Positions 1 to 12,482 of a stretch of 64,000 nt of DNA are shown here, in pieces (position 1 is the first letter of the stretch; every line of letters starts with the position of its first letter). The stretch is from contig NW_026991398.1 in assembly GCF_036370855.1 (NCBI RefSeq), positions 186,001-250,000 of the forward strand, read 5' to 3'. Made by a program: the position numbers and the translations under genes. The stretch is from Dromaius novaehollandiae (taxonomy: Eukaryota > Chordata > Aves > Casuariiformes > Dromaiidae). Below the pieces are notes generated by a model, which was given only the letters and a program-made list of their open reading frames with translations, searched no databases and had not been told where the DNA came from.

Positions 1-1939
1 CCCCTGCAGGGATTAGAGGCTGTGATCCCCATTTGGTTGGGTCTGCTCCCACCCTGACCAGCACGGCCAGTGCAGAGTCACCTCATGGCCCTGTGGCCTC
101 ACAGCCTGCTCATTCTGCAGAGCAGTGCCAGCAGCTTGGGGCTCTGCAGAACAGGGGAGGGGGTGTGGGAATGGCCAGCAAGATCAGAGCAGTGACTGGG
201 AGAGATGAGAAGGAAGTGGGACTGGGCTTGAAAGTGTCTTGGAGAGAAAAATGCAGACGCACATTTAAAAAAAACCAAACAAACGTTCAGAGTGTGGGTA
301 CACTAAAGCGAGTTCACAGTGCAGATCCAGAAGTCCTTGCTGTCCTGACCCTCCCCATGGCCTGGGCAGTGCCTGAAGAAGGATTAATGCTCCCCACCCT
401 CCCAGCTCATAGTGCCATTGTCCCTCCTGGCGGGTGGCACCAAAAAAAAAAAAAAAAGGCTGGAACCCTTTGTGGGAGCCTGCATTGAAGGAAGCAGGAC
501 CCAGAAGCCACATCAGTTTGCTGCTGTCCCTCAGGCCCTGTCCCCAGCACATGCCCTTGAGCCAATCTCCCTCACCCTGCATGCTGGTCCTCACCCCAAA
601 AGTCACATCCAGAAAGGGGTCCATGCCCAGCTGGAGGACTGGGCGTCCTGCTGTGACCCCCTGGGAGGACGAGCCCTCTCCTGGATCCTCTGCAGGGCTG
701 GCAGGGAGCATGCAGAGGAGGCCCTGGGGCAGTCTACTCGGCCTGTAGACCATCCTCATCCCATGGGAGACCTCAAGCAGGGTGCTTCAGGGCAAAGATC
801 CAGCCCACCTTGTTGTTGCATGAACAGAGAGGAGAAACTGTCCCAGGAAACTCCTCACACCCCCAGTCCCTGCTACCAGCCATCTCCAGCACTGGCCATT
901 CCCTGTGGTCCTGGTGAGGGGTGATCTTTGAATGTGACCAGCTCCATCTGCCTGCTGGGCTCAGCACCTGTGTGGGGGGAATGACCACCCTGCCTGGCCT
1001 CCCTCCCTGGGCCCAGACCCCAGCAGACCCCAGAGCATGGCCTTCTGCTAACCCTGGGGGACAGGATCAGGGCTGGGCAGGGGCTGGGGACTGGTGGGAG
1101 GCTGCTGGGCAGGAGGGCCTTGGGGGATGGGGCACTGAGGGCTGTCATGGGAACCATGCTGGGGGACATTTCCCCACCCTGAACGCACCCTGTCCTGTGC
1201 GGTGCCTGCACAGTGGGGCCATGGGGTCACACGGAGGGCAGCAGGGCAGGGCCAGCGCAGGGACAGGAGGGAGACAGGAGCCGCGACACTCCAGAAGCTC
1301 CCGACAGTCCTGGAGGGGAACCACTGCTGCTAGCAGAGTCGGGGATTTCTCGAGGGCTGCAGCCAGCGGCACAGGCTGCCAGGACTCCCAGACCCAGCAC
1401 AGGTGGTTGGAGCCCAGTAATGCAGCTCACGGTGCCCTCCGTCCTGCGTCACTGTCCTCTCTCAGGCGCACTGCCAAGTGTGTCACTCCCTGCACAGGCA
1501 GGGAGAGGAGCTGCTGGAGGTCTTGTGTTCTCACCCCTGCTGATCTCGGCTCTGCCCTGGTGTCAGCCCACAGGCTCTGCCCTGGGTCATGTCATGTCTC
1601 CCTACACTCTCCTCTGAGACCATGTAGAGACTTGCAATACATAGCTCTGCTTGGAGCTGGCCACCACAGCCCACCTGCACAGGGCCTGGAGATCCCAGCA
1701 AGGCTGTGCTTGAAGGTGAGGCTGTGATTGTCCTTGGTCAAAGTAGATGGGATGGTCTGGCTGGGGCCAAGGGGAGGAAAAGACAAGAGACAACAAGGAG
1801 AAGATTCAGTAAAGCAAATTTCAAAAGAGTTTAACAAAAAAATAAGAAATAACGATGACAGCTGAGCAGCACTGGGGCAGGGGCCCAGGGATTTTTAAAA
1901 ATTCTCCTAGAGAAAGCACTTAACAACCTGATCTAACTG

Positions 1940-2450
1940 TAAAGTTAGCCCAGCTCAGAGCAGACTGTGGTCCCGGAGGTCTCCAGCAGTCTCTCCCAAC
2001 CCAAATCCTCTAGGAGGAAGGGGCTGAAAGGAGGAGACCCCACGCTGTTCCCAGCAGACCTCCTGCCTGGGGCTGGAGGGTGCCCAGCAGCAAGGCAGGC
2101 ATGCCTGGGGGTCTGGTGCCCTTGGGGTGGTGGCCTTTGGACCAGCCTCTGTCTGTAAGGGCCTCAGGAGCTTCTCCAGCTCCATGTTAGTGGCAAAGTT
2201 AGTTTCCCAGCTTGTTCCCTCTGGAGAGCTAAGGATTTAATTCTCTGGAGAAAGCAAAAAAGAAACCCTTTTATGCATGAGACTTCTACTATGCTGTCAG
2301 CTCTCTACTGTCCTCTCCTGCTCTATCACTCCAGAAGTCCTTTGGCAGGGGCATTTTTTGGTTTCTGACCCTCTCTCTGGCCCTGCTGTGAGCGGCAGGT
2401 TGGACTACAGGCCTGCTGTGGTCCCTTCAACCTGAATTATCCTAAAAGCC
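1940..2450 (+). mobile_element. Two CR1 3'-end tails
   Basis: About 1,940-2,010 and 2,366-2,450 resemble the conserved CR1 3' terminus in sense orientation: a 'gagcag..ggtctcc..ag' block followed by 'tcccttc/tctccc aacc', and a 'gaccctgctgtgagc..ggttggacta' block ending 'cccttcaacctgaatta'. Both recur in the partner arm near 42,240-42,310 and 41,250-41,340. They are short, 5'-truncated copies of non-LTR LINEs with no coding capacity. Confidence 0.6.
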
Positions 2451-2734
2451 TGTGACCTCAGGCCCCATTTCAAGCACAGAGCAAATGTTTCTGGGACAGG
2501 AGTCATTTGTGCTTTATGTGACCATCTAAAAGCAGGCAGGTGAACACCTCCTCCTCCCTCTTGACTGTAAGGGCAGCCTGGGAGGCACTGCCTCAGGCAT
2601 GTCTACCTTACCCCAGAAATTCCTTGCATCTGCCTTTAACCACCTGAAAGTCCATTGCCTGCATCCCTCAGTGGTGAGGGGAGAAAGGCAGGCTCTTCTG
2701 CCTCTAAGTAGGTGGTGCCATCCTACCCTTTCCT

Positions 2735-3878
2735 TCTTGCCTGAAGCTGAGCCTGGATGGGGATGTGAATGTGAAGGTTGTCTGTCACTGCAGTGACCAT
2801 GAGATAGCGGAGAGGTAGGAGGAATAGCAGAATCACTGCCCTGGACTGCAGCAGAGGATCAAGATGATCCTTGTCAGCATCCCAGGGGTGACTGCCCTGG
2901 AGGGCAGAGGAGCCACGGAGCCCTCTTGGATCTTCAGGAACAATGTCCTCAAAGCATAGGAGCACAGGAAAGTCTGCAGGAAAGTCCATCAGGGTCTGGC
3001 CTGAGGCTGCCACAAATGAACAGGGACTTTGTGATTTCGGACTGGAAAAGGCAGAAGGAAGTGCACAGAGGGTTGGAGGGGGAATGGGCTACCCAGGAAG
3101 AAGACACAGACATTGTCTGTGGTGGAAGGGATGGAGTTAGGCAAGCCAAAGCTCAGCTGGAGCTGGAAAGGGATGGGGAGGACAACCAGCAGGGCTTCTG
3201 TAAGGATACTGGCAGCACAAGGAAGGCAGCGAGTCAAGGAAAATGTGGTGTCCCTGCTGAGTGGGGCAGGGGATGTAGTGACAATGACAGGGAAAAGCTG
3301 AGGAGCTCATTGCCTCTTTTACCTTGTCTTTTACTGGTATTGTCCACTGCCAAGGCCTCTCTGGCCCCTGCGTCCTTTGGCAGCATGTGCATTAACAAAG
3401 CCTCACCCCTGGCAGAGGAAGCTGCAGCTGGGGAGGACTTCTGCCCAGTGGCACACACAAGTCCACGAGACCAGATGGGAAGCACTCCAGGGTGCAGGGA
3501 GAGGTGGATGGAGTCAGTGCAACACTGCTCTTGATAGTCTTTTAAAGGTCAGGGTAATCAGGGAGGTTCCTGATGACTGGACTGGGAAAAGGCAGACATC
3601 ACACCCATTTTCAAGAAAGGCAAGAGGGCAAGAGGGAAGATCTGGGGAATGACAGGCTGGTCATCTTCCTCTTCAGTCCCTGGCAAGGTGATGGAGCAAA
3701 TCCTCCTGGAAACCCTCTCCAAGCATATGAAGGAGAAGGGTTGGAAGAGGCAGCATGGGTTGAGCAAGGGGAAAAGGCAACCGTGCCTGACCAACCTGAT
3801 TGCCTTCTACCATCAAAGGAATGACTTTGTGCACAAGGTGGGGAAAGCAGGGGATTTTGTGAACCTTCACTTTAGCCT
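2735..3878 (+). mobile_element. Decayed CR1 LINE fragment (ORF2, endonuclease end to early RT)
   Basis: CR1 is the dominant avian non-LTR retrotransposon. Conceptual translation shows the linker preceding RT ('RDGVRQAKAQLELERD' near 3,130-3,180). After that come 'IFKKGK' near 3,600, 'SVPGKVMEQILLETLSKHMKEKG' split across frames near 3,670-3,745, and 'KRQPCLTNLIAFYHQ' near 3,775-3,820, which are early RT motifs. Stops and frameshifts interrupt every frame. Homology to CR1 ends abruptly around 3,880. The same copy is present, longer at its 3' end, in the inverted partner. Confidence 0.85.
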
Positions 3879-3879
3879 C

Positions 3880-5650
3880 ATCTTTCAGCAGTCTCGGTAT
3901 CTCTTTAGCCAGCTCCTTTGTTCACTTCTTGTCTATCCCTTCAAGGAAGGTTATGTCTTGTGGGAAGTGGAGCTCACTGAAGGCAGCTTGGACTTGGTAT
4001 AGAGTTGAGGAGTGTCTTTTATCTGTCATTAAACAGTTTCAGATTTTATTTTTGTTTCATCGCAATTAAGACAAATCCTTCTGTGTCTGTTTGCAGCTAG
4101 TTCTCTAAGGAAAGCAGGTGGGAATTGGTGCACATGAGCTGTAACATTCAGCTACAGAATTGAGAGGAAAAAGCTTAGATTTTAACCAGAGTGATCTAAG
4201 TCCCCAGTGGCTGATGAGGGAAGTGGCAGGGCAGGGAGCTGGGGAGGAAGGTTGTCCATACATGTCTCCTATCAAAAATCCTGCTTGTCCTACATGTCCA
4301 GACTTCATTCAGAGACCCAGTGGATCAGTATGAATTGGAGAATGTGGGTATCACTTATTCTGAAAACTGAAGAATAAAGAAAGTTTAAGAAGCAGACATC
4401 TTCAGGTGCTCATTGAAGTCTGCCTAATTTCAATACTCCCCTGAAAGCTTCCCAATTAGCCACACAAGACTTGAAGAACTGAAGAAGATTATGGAAAGAG
4501 GCATGGCTCTTAGGGGCTTTGGCGTTTTAATGACCGCTGAGGTGTGTTTGGTGCTGAGCCCATGAACTGCAGATGCTGAGAAGAGACTGAACAAACCTCT
4601 CAAGAAGTTGAAGTCAGAAGCAAATCCCAAGTTTCTTGGAGTGTTAACAGGTCCCACTGAGGGCCATTACCAACAAAGTCTCCCCAGGGGCTGATTAGAG
4701 CAGAAAGGTGGAGACCCTGATTGCAGGCAGGCAAAGGCAATGTGCAGGTGGCTCTGATGCCAAGTCAACCTGGATGTGTGTTATCAGGCAGAGCAGCCAG
4801 GCTCTGACAGCCATCCCCTGGGTAGGGTGATCCTTTCCCTCATGTGTTGCTCAGGGCTCATCCTGGGGGCAGTGTGTGGGTGGGGGAGTGCAGTACCAAG
4901 TGCAGGACCATGATACAGCACCTCCTGGGCTCCCAGGGAATAAGGAGGCAGCAAGGCCACAGTGCTTTAAGGAATGGCATCCTCTCGTGGGCCTCGGTGG
5001 CAGAGACTCCAGTCATAGCCAAGAGGACAAAGACCTGGCTGTGTTGGGAGCTTTCAGCCTTGGCAGTGCCCCTGGCCATCTCCACTGCAGGTTGTCCTAT
5101 GTTTTCCCACACCTGTGCCTGTTTCCCTACTCTACTACCTCCACTTCAGCAGAATAAAGAAGCTGAGGTCCCTCAACCCCTCCTCATGCACAGGTTTATT
5201 CCCACCAAGGCACAGGACTTGACACTTCTCTTGTAAATCTTCATAAGCTATTTTCTGAATCACCTGAGTTCCTCAAGATCCTTCTGCACTGTAGCTCCTC
5301 CTGTGTCCAAACAAAAACAGAACAACAACAACAACAAAAAAAAAACCTAAAAACCAGAAAAACAAAACAGAAAAAGAATCCAAAACAGCAGCAAAGACTT
5401 AAGGTTAGGCAAGAGTGGACTGATTGTAGGGGAAGGGATCAGGATGGTAATAGAGACAAAACTGGAAGAAAGAAAAAAACCCAAGGAAATTAAAAGCGAA
5501 GTAAAGGATTGATCAGGGCTGTCTTGGGGATTCCTGCTGAGAAGCCCTGCATCTGAACAATTCTGCCTGGAGGAGCACAAGAAAGCTGGCCTACTTACAC
5601 TGTCACAGGGAACCTGCGTCCTTTCCCTGACATCAAGAGAAGATCAAGAG
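3880..5650. other. Gene-free stretch with an AAC/A-rich microsatellite
   Basis: I see no OR, retroelement or RNA gene here. The only structured feature is an A-rich run with five AAC repeats at about 5,311-5,347. This segment lies between the duplicated block and the long CR1 and has no counterpart that I found in the window. Confidence 0.5.
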
Positions 5651-5654
5651 TGGA

Positions 5655-8440
5655 AAGAATCATGGACTCCTTCAGGGTGGAAGGGACCTCAGGAGGTCTC
5701 TAGCCCAGTCTCCCTGTTCACAGCAGGGTCAGCTCTGGGGTCAGACCAGGTTGCTCTGGCCTTCATCCAGTCTGGTCTTGGAAACATCCAAGGCAGGAGA
5801 CTGCACAGCCTCTCTGGGCAACCACTCCCAATACTTGCCCATCCTCATAGTGGAAAAGCTTTTCCTTATCTTCTGCATGAATGTCTCTTCTTTCAGCCAA
5901 TGTCCATTGTCTCTTGTCCTCCCACCATGCACCCTGGTGAAGACGCTGGCTCCATCTTGTTGATGACCTCCTCGTAGCCGTTGGAAGGCTGCTATGAAAT
6001 CCCTCCAAAGCCATCTCTTCTGCAAGTTGAACAAGTCCCATTTCCTCACAGAGCAAGTGCTCCAGCTCCCAACTACTCCAACTACTCAGCCAAATTTGCT
6101 CCCAGTTATCAGCCGTTTTCTTTTCCTGGGAACCCAAACTCGGATGCAGTTTTCTAGATGTGGTCTAATGAATACTGACTAGAAGGTGATCATCATTTCC
6201 CTCGACCTCCTGACTGTGCTCCTGCTCAGACAGCCCACGATGCTTCTGGCCCTCTTTGCTGCCAGGCAACGCTGATGGCTCATATTTTGCTTCCTGTCCC
6301 CCAGGACCCTCAGGTCCTTTTCCATAGACCTACTCCCCAGGCACTCAGGCCCCAGCCTGTAACACTGAGGAGTGTTGGTTTATCCCAGCTGCAAGACCTG
6401 ACATTCCTTGTTGAATTCCATGAGGTTCCTAACAGCCCATTCCTCCTGCCTGTCTAGGTGCCTCTGAATGGCAGCCCTCAAGCATATGACTGCTCCCTCC
6501 TGCCTCCAGTTTGGCATCATCTGCAAGCATGATGAGTGTTGCCTCCTCCCTGTCACTAACCAAGATGACAAACAGGAGAGGTTCCTGGAGAAATCAGTGG
6601 TGCTCCAATTCTCTCTGGAATGATCTCCTGATCATCCAAGCAGCTTTTTGCCCATCCAGTTCTCTTCCCCTCTGGAATGTAACGTTCTAACTTACATGCA
6701 AGAACATTGTGGAAGACAGCGTCAAACACCTTGCTAAAGCCTAGGGAAAAGACATTTCCTCTTCTCCATCCACAAATGCAGTTATTTAATCATAGAAGGC
6801 AATCAGGATGGTGAGGCACAATTTACCCTGGGTAAATCCATGCTGACTGTTCCCTGTCACCTTCTTCTCCTTCATGTGCCCAGAAATGTGATCCAAGCGG
6901 ATTCATTCCATGACTAACTCCTCACCAAAGTGAGGCTGAACTTCCTGCAGCTCCCCAGGTTGTCCTGTTGGCCTTTTTCACACATGGATGTAACATTTGC
7001 CTTTCTTCAGTCACTGGGACCTCGCCCCATTTCCACAACCTTTCAAAGATGGTAGTGAGTGGCCTTGCTATGACAGCAGGCAGCTCTCACAGCACCCTCA
7101 TAGGCAGCCCATGCAACCCCACTGACCTGTGTAGTTTGAGTTCTCACAAGTAATCCCTCATCCACTGCTGGTTGTTTTTCTCCTCAGGAGTCCTGACTCA
7201 AGGCACAACAGCCTGGGAGACCTTGTTGGTGAATACTGAAGCTAACAAGGTGTTGAGTTCCTCAGACCTATCTTCACATACTGTTGCTAGATTCCCTGTC
7301 CCAGTCAGCACGCAGCCCACCTTCTCCTTTTTATTCTTTGATTCTTACTGAAGCAGTAGCAGGGTGCATCGTCATGCCTTTGGCCTACGCTGCAAATGTC
7401 AATCCTAGGGGAGCTTTGTCTTCCCTAACACCATCTCTGCTTCACTGGGCAATATTTCTACATTCCTCCTTTGCAGCTTCTCCCTCCTTCCCCCTCCTGT
7501 ATACTGCCCCGGAGCTCAGGCGTGAGTTTCCTGTTTAGCCAGCCTGGTCCTTTGAGATGTCTGCTAGTTTTACTGAGTATCAGGATGGACCATTCTTGTG
7601 CTTGGCGGGTGATATCCTTAAAGACCCACCAGCTTTCCTGAGCTCCTGTGCCCTTCAGCTCTGCCTTCTATGGGATTCCCACCAGTCCCCTGAAGAGGAT
7701 GTAGTTTGCTCCACTGAAGTCCTGGGTCCAAGCTCTGCTACTGCCCTTCCTCACTCCCTTCAGGGTCTGGGACTCCACTTTTTCATGGTCACTGCAGTCA
7801 AGGCTGACACTGACTATCTCATTCCTGATCAGTTCCTCCTTGTTTGCAATATCCAGATCCAGAAAAGCATCCTTATTGGCCCATCAGAGACCTGTGCTAA
7901 GAAGTTGTCCCTGAAACCCTCCAGAAAGCTCCTGGACTGCTTTTACCCTTTGGTTTGCCCTTCCAGTGAATGTCCGGCAGATTAAAGTCCCTCCAGAAGA
8001 ACCAGGCTCTGTGATCCACAGACTTCCTCAGGGTGCTTAAAGGAGACTGCATCCACCTCCTCACCTGCACTGGCTGGTCTGTAACTCCCATCACAATGTC
8101 ACTCTTTCTCTCATGCTCACCCACAAGCTGCCACCCAGTCTCTTGTCTGTCCCACTGCTGAGCTCCATACATCTGAGCTGCCCCTTCACACTAAGGGCAT
8201 TCTCCCTCCTCATCTACTCCCTGACAGTGTCTCCTGAAGAGCTGGTGCCCTACCAGCACAGCCCTCCAGTCATGTGAGTGATCCCACCACATCTGCATTA
8301 TTCCAATGATCTGGCAGTCCTGTGACAGGTCCTTCTGCACCCCCACCTGCTCCTGCCCGGTGCCCCAGGCTGCATACGCTTGTGAATATTTGGGCTGCAG
8401 AGCCTCAGCTGTGGCACTGCTTTCAGACTGATCATGATGA
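5655..8440 (-). mobile_element. Long decayed CR1 LINE, endonuclease to 3' end
   Basis: Read on the minus strand from 8,440 to 5,655, the order is ORF2 endonuclease, RT, then 3' UTR. Endonuclease pieces include 'MWWDHSHDWRAVLVGHQLFRR' split near 8,290-8,210 and 'RDFNLPDIHWKGK' near 7,990-7,950. The late RT motif 'AIQRHLDRQEEWAVRNLMEFNK' falls near 6,480-6,400. The 3' tail 'cttccaccctgaagga' and related bases end near 5,655. Every frame is broken, so it is dead. Its 5' part is shared with the CR1 at 50,060-50,450 in the mirrored OR14 unit, so this insertion predates that duplication. Confidence 0.85.
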
Positions 8441-11400
8441 AACATGTTACCAAGAGTCAAGGCCACCATGTATGCAATGGCTCTGCTTCAGAGCAGAGAC
8501 ATGCTGGCATATGTGGCAAGTTGCAATGTAAAGGTGAAACAGGGTTCCCACTAACAGACCAAGCCCTGCAGCACGCCAGGCCAGGGAGAAACAGAGCTGG
8601 GCTGTGCAGGAATGGCAGGAGAGGGGGCTGCTGCATGAGCTGACTCTGCAGCACCTTGGGGCCTGTGACAGGTGAACCGATCTCCAGGAAGGACAAGGTA
8701 CCAGTGAAGAAGTCCCTGGACCTGGACAGTCTGTGATCCAGCCACCTTATGGACATCACTAGCACAGTCCCTTTTCTCATCATCTAGGGGTGAGAAGAGG
8801 TTCAGGGGAAGAGCAGCTAGAAGGGTTTGAGAGTGCAGAGACTAGAGTGGAGTCCTTCGTGTGATGTGCCTCCCATTTATGCAGCATGCATGGATGTAGA
8901 TGGGATGAACTTGGCCTAACGGCAGTGGAAAGTTTGAGTGTTTTGGGCAGATGTATAAACCTGAGATGGCCTGAGGTTTTTGCCCAGCAACAATTCCAAA
9001 AGGGTCTGGTTTTCCTATTGGTCCCACGCTGTATCTGCTGGAGACATGTAACCACACCCCAGGCATCTGACGTGGCCCTGCAGGCCTATTTTTATGTCAT
9101 TAAGTCAAGTGTCTGACCTAAATTACATCAACTGTTTGCACTATTGGGGTCTGCATGTGTCTCCCCTTCATAGTAAGTGGAGCTCTAGTTGTAGTAGGCA
9201 TCCTGAGTCATTTCAGCTGGCCAAGGAAATTTCCCACCTGGCCCCCACCTGATGCTCTGGAAGTACTAAGGTCTCGTACTCGCTCCACCAGAGCAAACAG
9301 ACACTGGCACATGCCTTGGACCACCTCTGCCTTTTCAAATCTCATCAGATGTCTGTGTGTGAGAAACTGACTCCCACCCTCCTTATCCATTGATTATGAT
9401 GGGAGCTTAGACACGGAGCTCACATGCAGATGTCTCTGTTGTGCAAACTTCATCTTTGGCAAGGGAAATCCCACCTCCCGTGTGTTCACAGAATTTGCGG
9501 TAGGAAGGTGAAGCCCACATCACCCCAGGAAGTGTCCAGACTGACTCATCTGAATCAATACCTGAACCATGGTAAACAAATTCCTTTCTTTTCCCTCTCT
9601 AGGTGTCCTGTGGAGTTAAGAGATGGGAATAGGGACTTCCAGAATGGGACGTTTCTACCTCTCATACATAACCATCCACTGATGAGACCAATCACATTGC
9701 TGGAATCAGTCTCTCTTCACTCTATAGAGAGATCACAGATGATTATTTTAGTCTATTTCAGTGAACATTTCCCAGGAGGAGGGAGCACAAAGAACAAATG
9801 AAGTCATACTTTCAGCGGGGCCACTGTTTCCTAGTGGAGTCAGGCTGCTGGGACAGAAGGAACTCATGGCAACCTGGCAGCACTGCCCAGAGACAGCTGT
9901 GTGCAGGAGCAGCTCCTCTGCCAAGAGCAGCAGGGCTGTGGGCACTGCCTGCTGCTGCTGACATGAGCTGAGAGAAGGCAGAGAGAAGTGCAAGGCAGTG
10001 TGGAGTGGGAGGACAGAGGAGAGCTCGCTGTGGGAGAAATCTTCACAGCCCTTGACACGGTGAGTCTCTGGCTGTAGAGCAACACTGCTGAGGTTCCTGG
10101 AGGGGTCTTCTAAACCCTTCCTATCTCACAACTGATAGGCTTTCTAAGGATAGCTTTCCTGGCTTCTGCAGTGTGGAGGTGGAGGAGGAGTTGCTTCAGA
10201 GCAGGGATTCCCTACCACATCATCTCAGGGACAGGGTGTCCTGCTGCCTTTTCCCAGCGACGCTGCTGGGGTGTGAAGCCAAGGTGTGCACACAGGTCTA
10301 CCCAGGGCTGTAATTCAGAACAGCATCCCTGCGCCACAAGGTGCTGTGTGCCCAGGGCAGTCACTCTGGTGCCTGTGAGGGTCAGCACTTAGTCTGCCCG
10401 GAAAACTCCTCAGGGCGCTGCAGGGAGAAGTTCTGGCTCAGAGGATTAACTCCCAGCAGGGCAGGTTCAGTCTCCTGTTGAGAGGGTGCTGCATGGGTCA
10501 GGGCCACTCACACCTCTAGCTTATGCACACAACATGTCTGCAGAATTTTTAGAGGAAGGTGAAAAAAAGGCTACTTAAAAGGGAAGGAGCTTTCCTCTTG
10601 GTGTCTGTGTCTCAGTTTCCAAATTTTGGCAGGGAGAGAAAAGGAAGAGTTTTCTGGTTTGGCAAGGAACTACGACTCCCAAACTTTCCCTCCAGAGATC
10701 AATAGGTCTACGAGAAACTCCCAACAAGCTGCTTCATTCCCCACATCGGCATAAAGACAGCACCAACATCACCTTTATGGCCTCATCGGGGTTTATGAGA
10801 CTTGCTAGCATAGAGGTGTCCCTGGCCAGTGCCCTGTCCCGGGAGGTTCCTGTAGGGCAGAACTGAGACACAGAGGATGGGATGAGGTCTGTGAGCTCCA
10901 ACAGGGAAAAGACGTTGGGATAGAGAAACAGCTGCCAGCAGAGACAGCTCCAGGCAGCAGAGATGGGCAGGAAGGAGCAGGAACTGCTAAGAGAATTGTC
11001 ATGGCAGGATGGATTTGGGCAAGTCATGATCAGTCCCTCCAGTGCAGTCACCTTCCTCCGGAGCCCCTCATGTCTCCTCTCCCACCCAGCAGAGCCTCTG
11101 CCCTGACAGCCATGGAGTCCAGGACATAAGCTGCCTCCTCTGCAGCCAGACCTCCAGCAGAGGACAGGGGCATTTCTCCTGCCCTGGACTCATTTTGTGC
11201 TGCCTGACAAAGGGGCTGAGAGTGACTGTCCTGAGATGTCACCGTCTGGGAGGTGGCACGCCCAGCTGGGTAAGGTGAAGGCTTTCTTGAGTGCCCCTCT
11301 GTCTCTCTCTCCTTGCCTCCCTTGGCAGCAGGATCATGGTGTTGCTCCTTATTTCCACTCCTCTCCATGCTGCTCCTGGTCTTCTCCCAGGCTCCCTGGG

Positions 11401-12234
11401 GTCGAGGGATTTCAGCTGCAGTTCGGACATCACTGCTGCAATTTGAGCAACAGAGGGATCTGCATGGGAATGAGGTTGCCCCAGGCCCCGTCACACCTGT
11501 GCGGCTCCAGGAAATGGAATCCATGGGGTTGTGAATTGAGCTGACTCTCCCTTAAGGAGAGCCCATCTTTAGGGCATTTGACTACCCTGTATTGTTCTTT
11601 CAGGCTGCAAGCTGCTCTGCAGAAGGGCCCAGCTGTCTCATAGCATCTCTGTGATATCTGAGAGGCCAGTGAAGAAGGTGCAGAGATGCTGAGAGTATGG
11701 AGATGGTGGTGGGAGGCTGTTACTGGGCAGCTGAAAAGAGCCCTGTGTGTCCTTGGCTAGAAGGGGAGTGTGGAGAGCTCCCTCTGGGGCCCTGAGAAAG
11801 GGTGAAATTTTGGAGATCTGCACGTTGAAAGTGGATTTCTCTGCTCTCAGCAGTGGCTGTTTGTATTTTTAGGGTAGCACATGAGTGTGATCATCCTCCA
11901 GCACAAAGCAGTGTGAGCACAGGACAGCTGGGAACAAGGCTAATAGACAGACTACCTGTTGCCACTCTGCACCAAGTGACAGTGAATCCTTTCCTCTCAG
12001 AACTCACAGTAGAAATGCCAATGATTGCTGCCTTCAAAGAACACCTCCCAGGTATGACAGGGGCATCTCAAAGAAAATAAACAATATTAAAAAAAAACAG
12101 AAATGTTCTTCTGCAACCCACATCCTTTAGAACTGGGAGTGAAGATGCAGAAAAGCCCTTCTACATGAGGAGTGGATTTCATTTGAAAGAAATTGTACCA
12201 GAGCTATTCACCCCCATTGCCATGTACCCCTTAT

Positions 12235-12335
12235 TGTGCAGCAGGACAGACTCCTCTGCAGCCCATGGGCAGAGGTCCCTGCTCCTCACAGCATGCTGCC
12301 AGCACAAACCAGAGCTCAAGCAGGGGAACTGCACA
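12235..12335 (+). promoter_or_regulatory. Block conserved upstream of all three OR14 genes
   Basis: A block containing 'cagactcctctg' and 'cccatgggcagaggtccctgc', followed by 'accagagctc', recurs 5' of each OR14 gene. It lies about 150-250 bases before the start here, near 38,530-38,625 (-) and near 46,180-46,250 (-). Conservation relative to the more diverged surroundings suggests part of a 5' UTR or promoter-proximal element. The function is inferred from position only. Confidence 0.4.
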
Positions 12336-12450
12336 GATGGCCTCCCAGTAAAGAGAGAATCAATGTGGTGTTTTATAATGAGAAACAGAACGCTTTATTA
12401 ATTTATTTTTCTTGAAATTTCTGTCCTAACTTCTCGCTGGCCTTTTCTCT

Positions 12451-12458
12451 CTGGACAG
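12451..12458 (+). other. Predicted 3' splice acceptor before OR14 coding exon
   Basis: A pyrimidine-rich run (ccttttctctctgg) ends in ACAG at 12,458, 24 bases before the chosen ATG. The same arrangement ends at 46,036 (-) in the mirrored gene. Vertebrate ORs commonly have an intron in the 5' UTR and an uninterrupted coding exon, so this fits the acceptor of that intron. Confidence 0.55.
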
Positions 12459-12482
12459 TCCCCTATGTCCCAAGGGAGCAAA

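Larger units (their letters stand above)
1..3878 (+). repeat. Left arm of inverted segmental duplication (partner 40.11-44.25 kb)
   Basis: Read on the plus strand, this segment matches the reverse complement of about 40,110-44,251. Base 1 pairs with 44,251, and homology stops near 3,878 / 40,110. Over the first 450 bases I see only scattered substitutions and small indels, about 96% identity by eye. Shared landmarks are the A15 run near 443 (T run near 43,800), CR1 tails and a CR1 body. The right arm carries about 550 extra bases near 41,665-42,215. No gene is seen inside. Open frames here are shadows of GC-rich DNA and do not hold up between copies. In the partner arm the same sequence lies just downstream of an OR14 gene. 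Confidence 0.9.
8000..12458 (+). repeat. Upstream flank of OR14 unit, mirrored at 46.04-50.4 kb
   Basis: The flank matches the reverse complement of about 46,036-50,400 in collinear order, at visibly lower identity (roughly 80%) than the 1-3.9 kb duplication. Anchors include 9,424-9,560 with 48,880-49,000, 9,760-10,080 with 48,350-48,650, 11,050-11,560 with 46,850-47,420, and the block near 12,240-12,330 with 46,180-46,250. It includes the 5' part of a CR1. No protein-coding gene is seen. It may hold the promoter and non-coding 5' exon of the OR, as is usual for ORs, but I cannot place them. Confidence 0.75.

Noticed and set aside
921-1727. 268-codon open frame on the plus strand
   Set aside because: The duplicated copy at 42,530-43,060 keeps only part of the frame, and the composition is that of GC-rich non-coding DNA.
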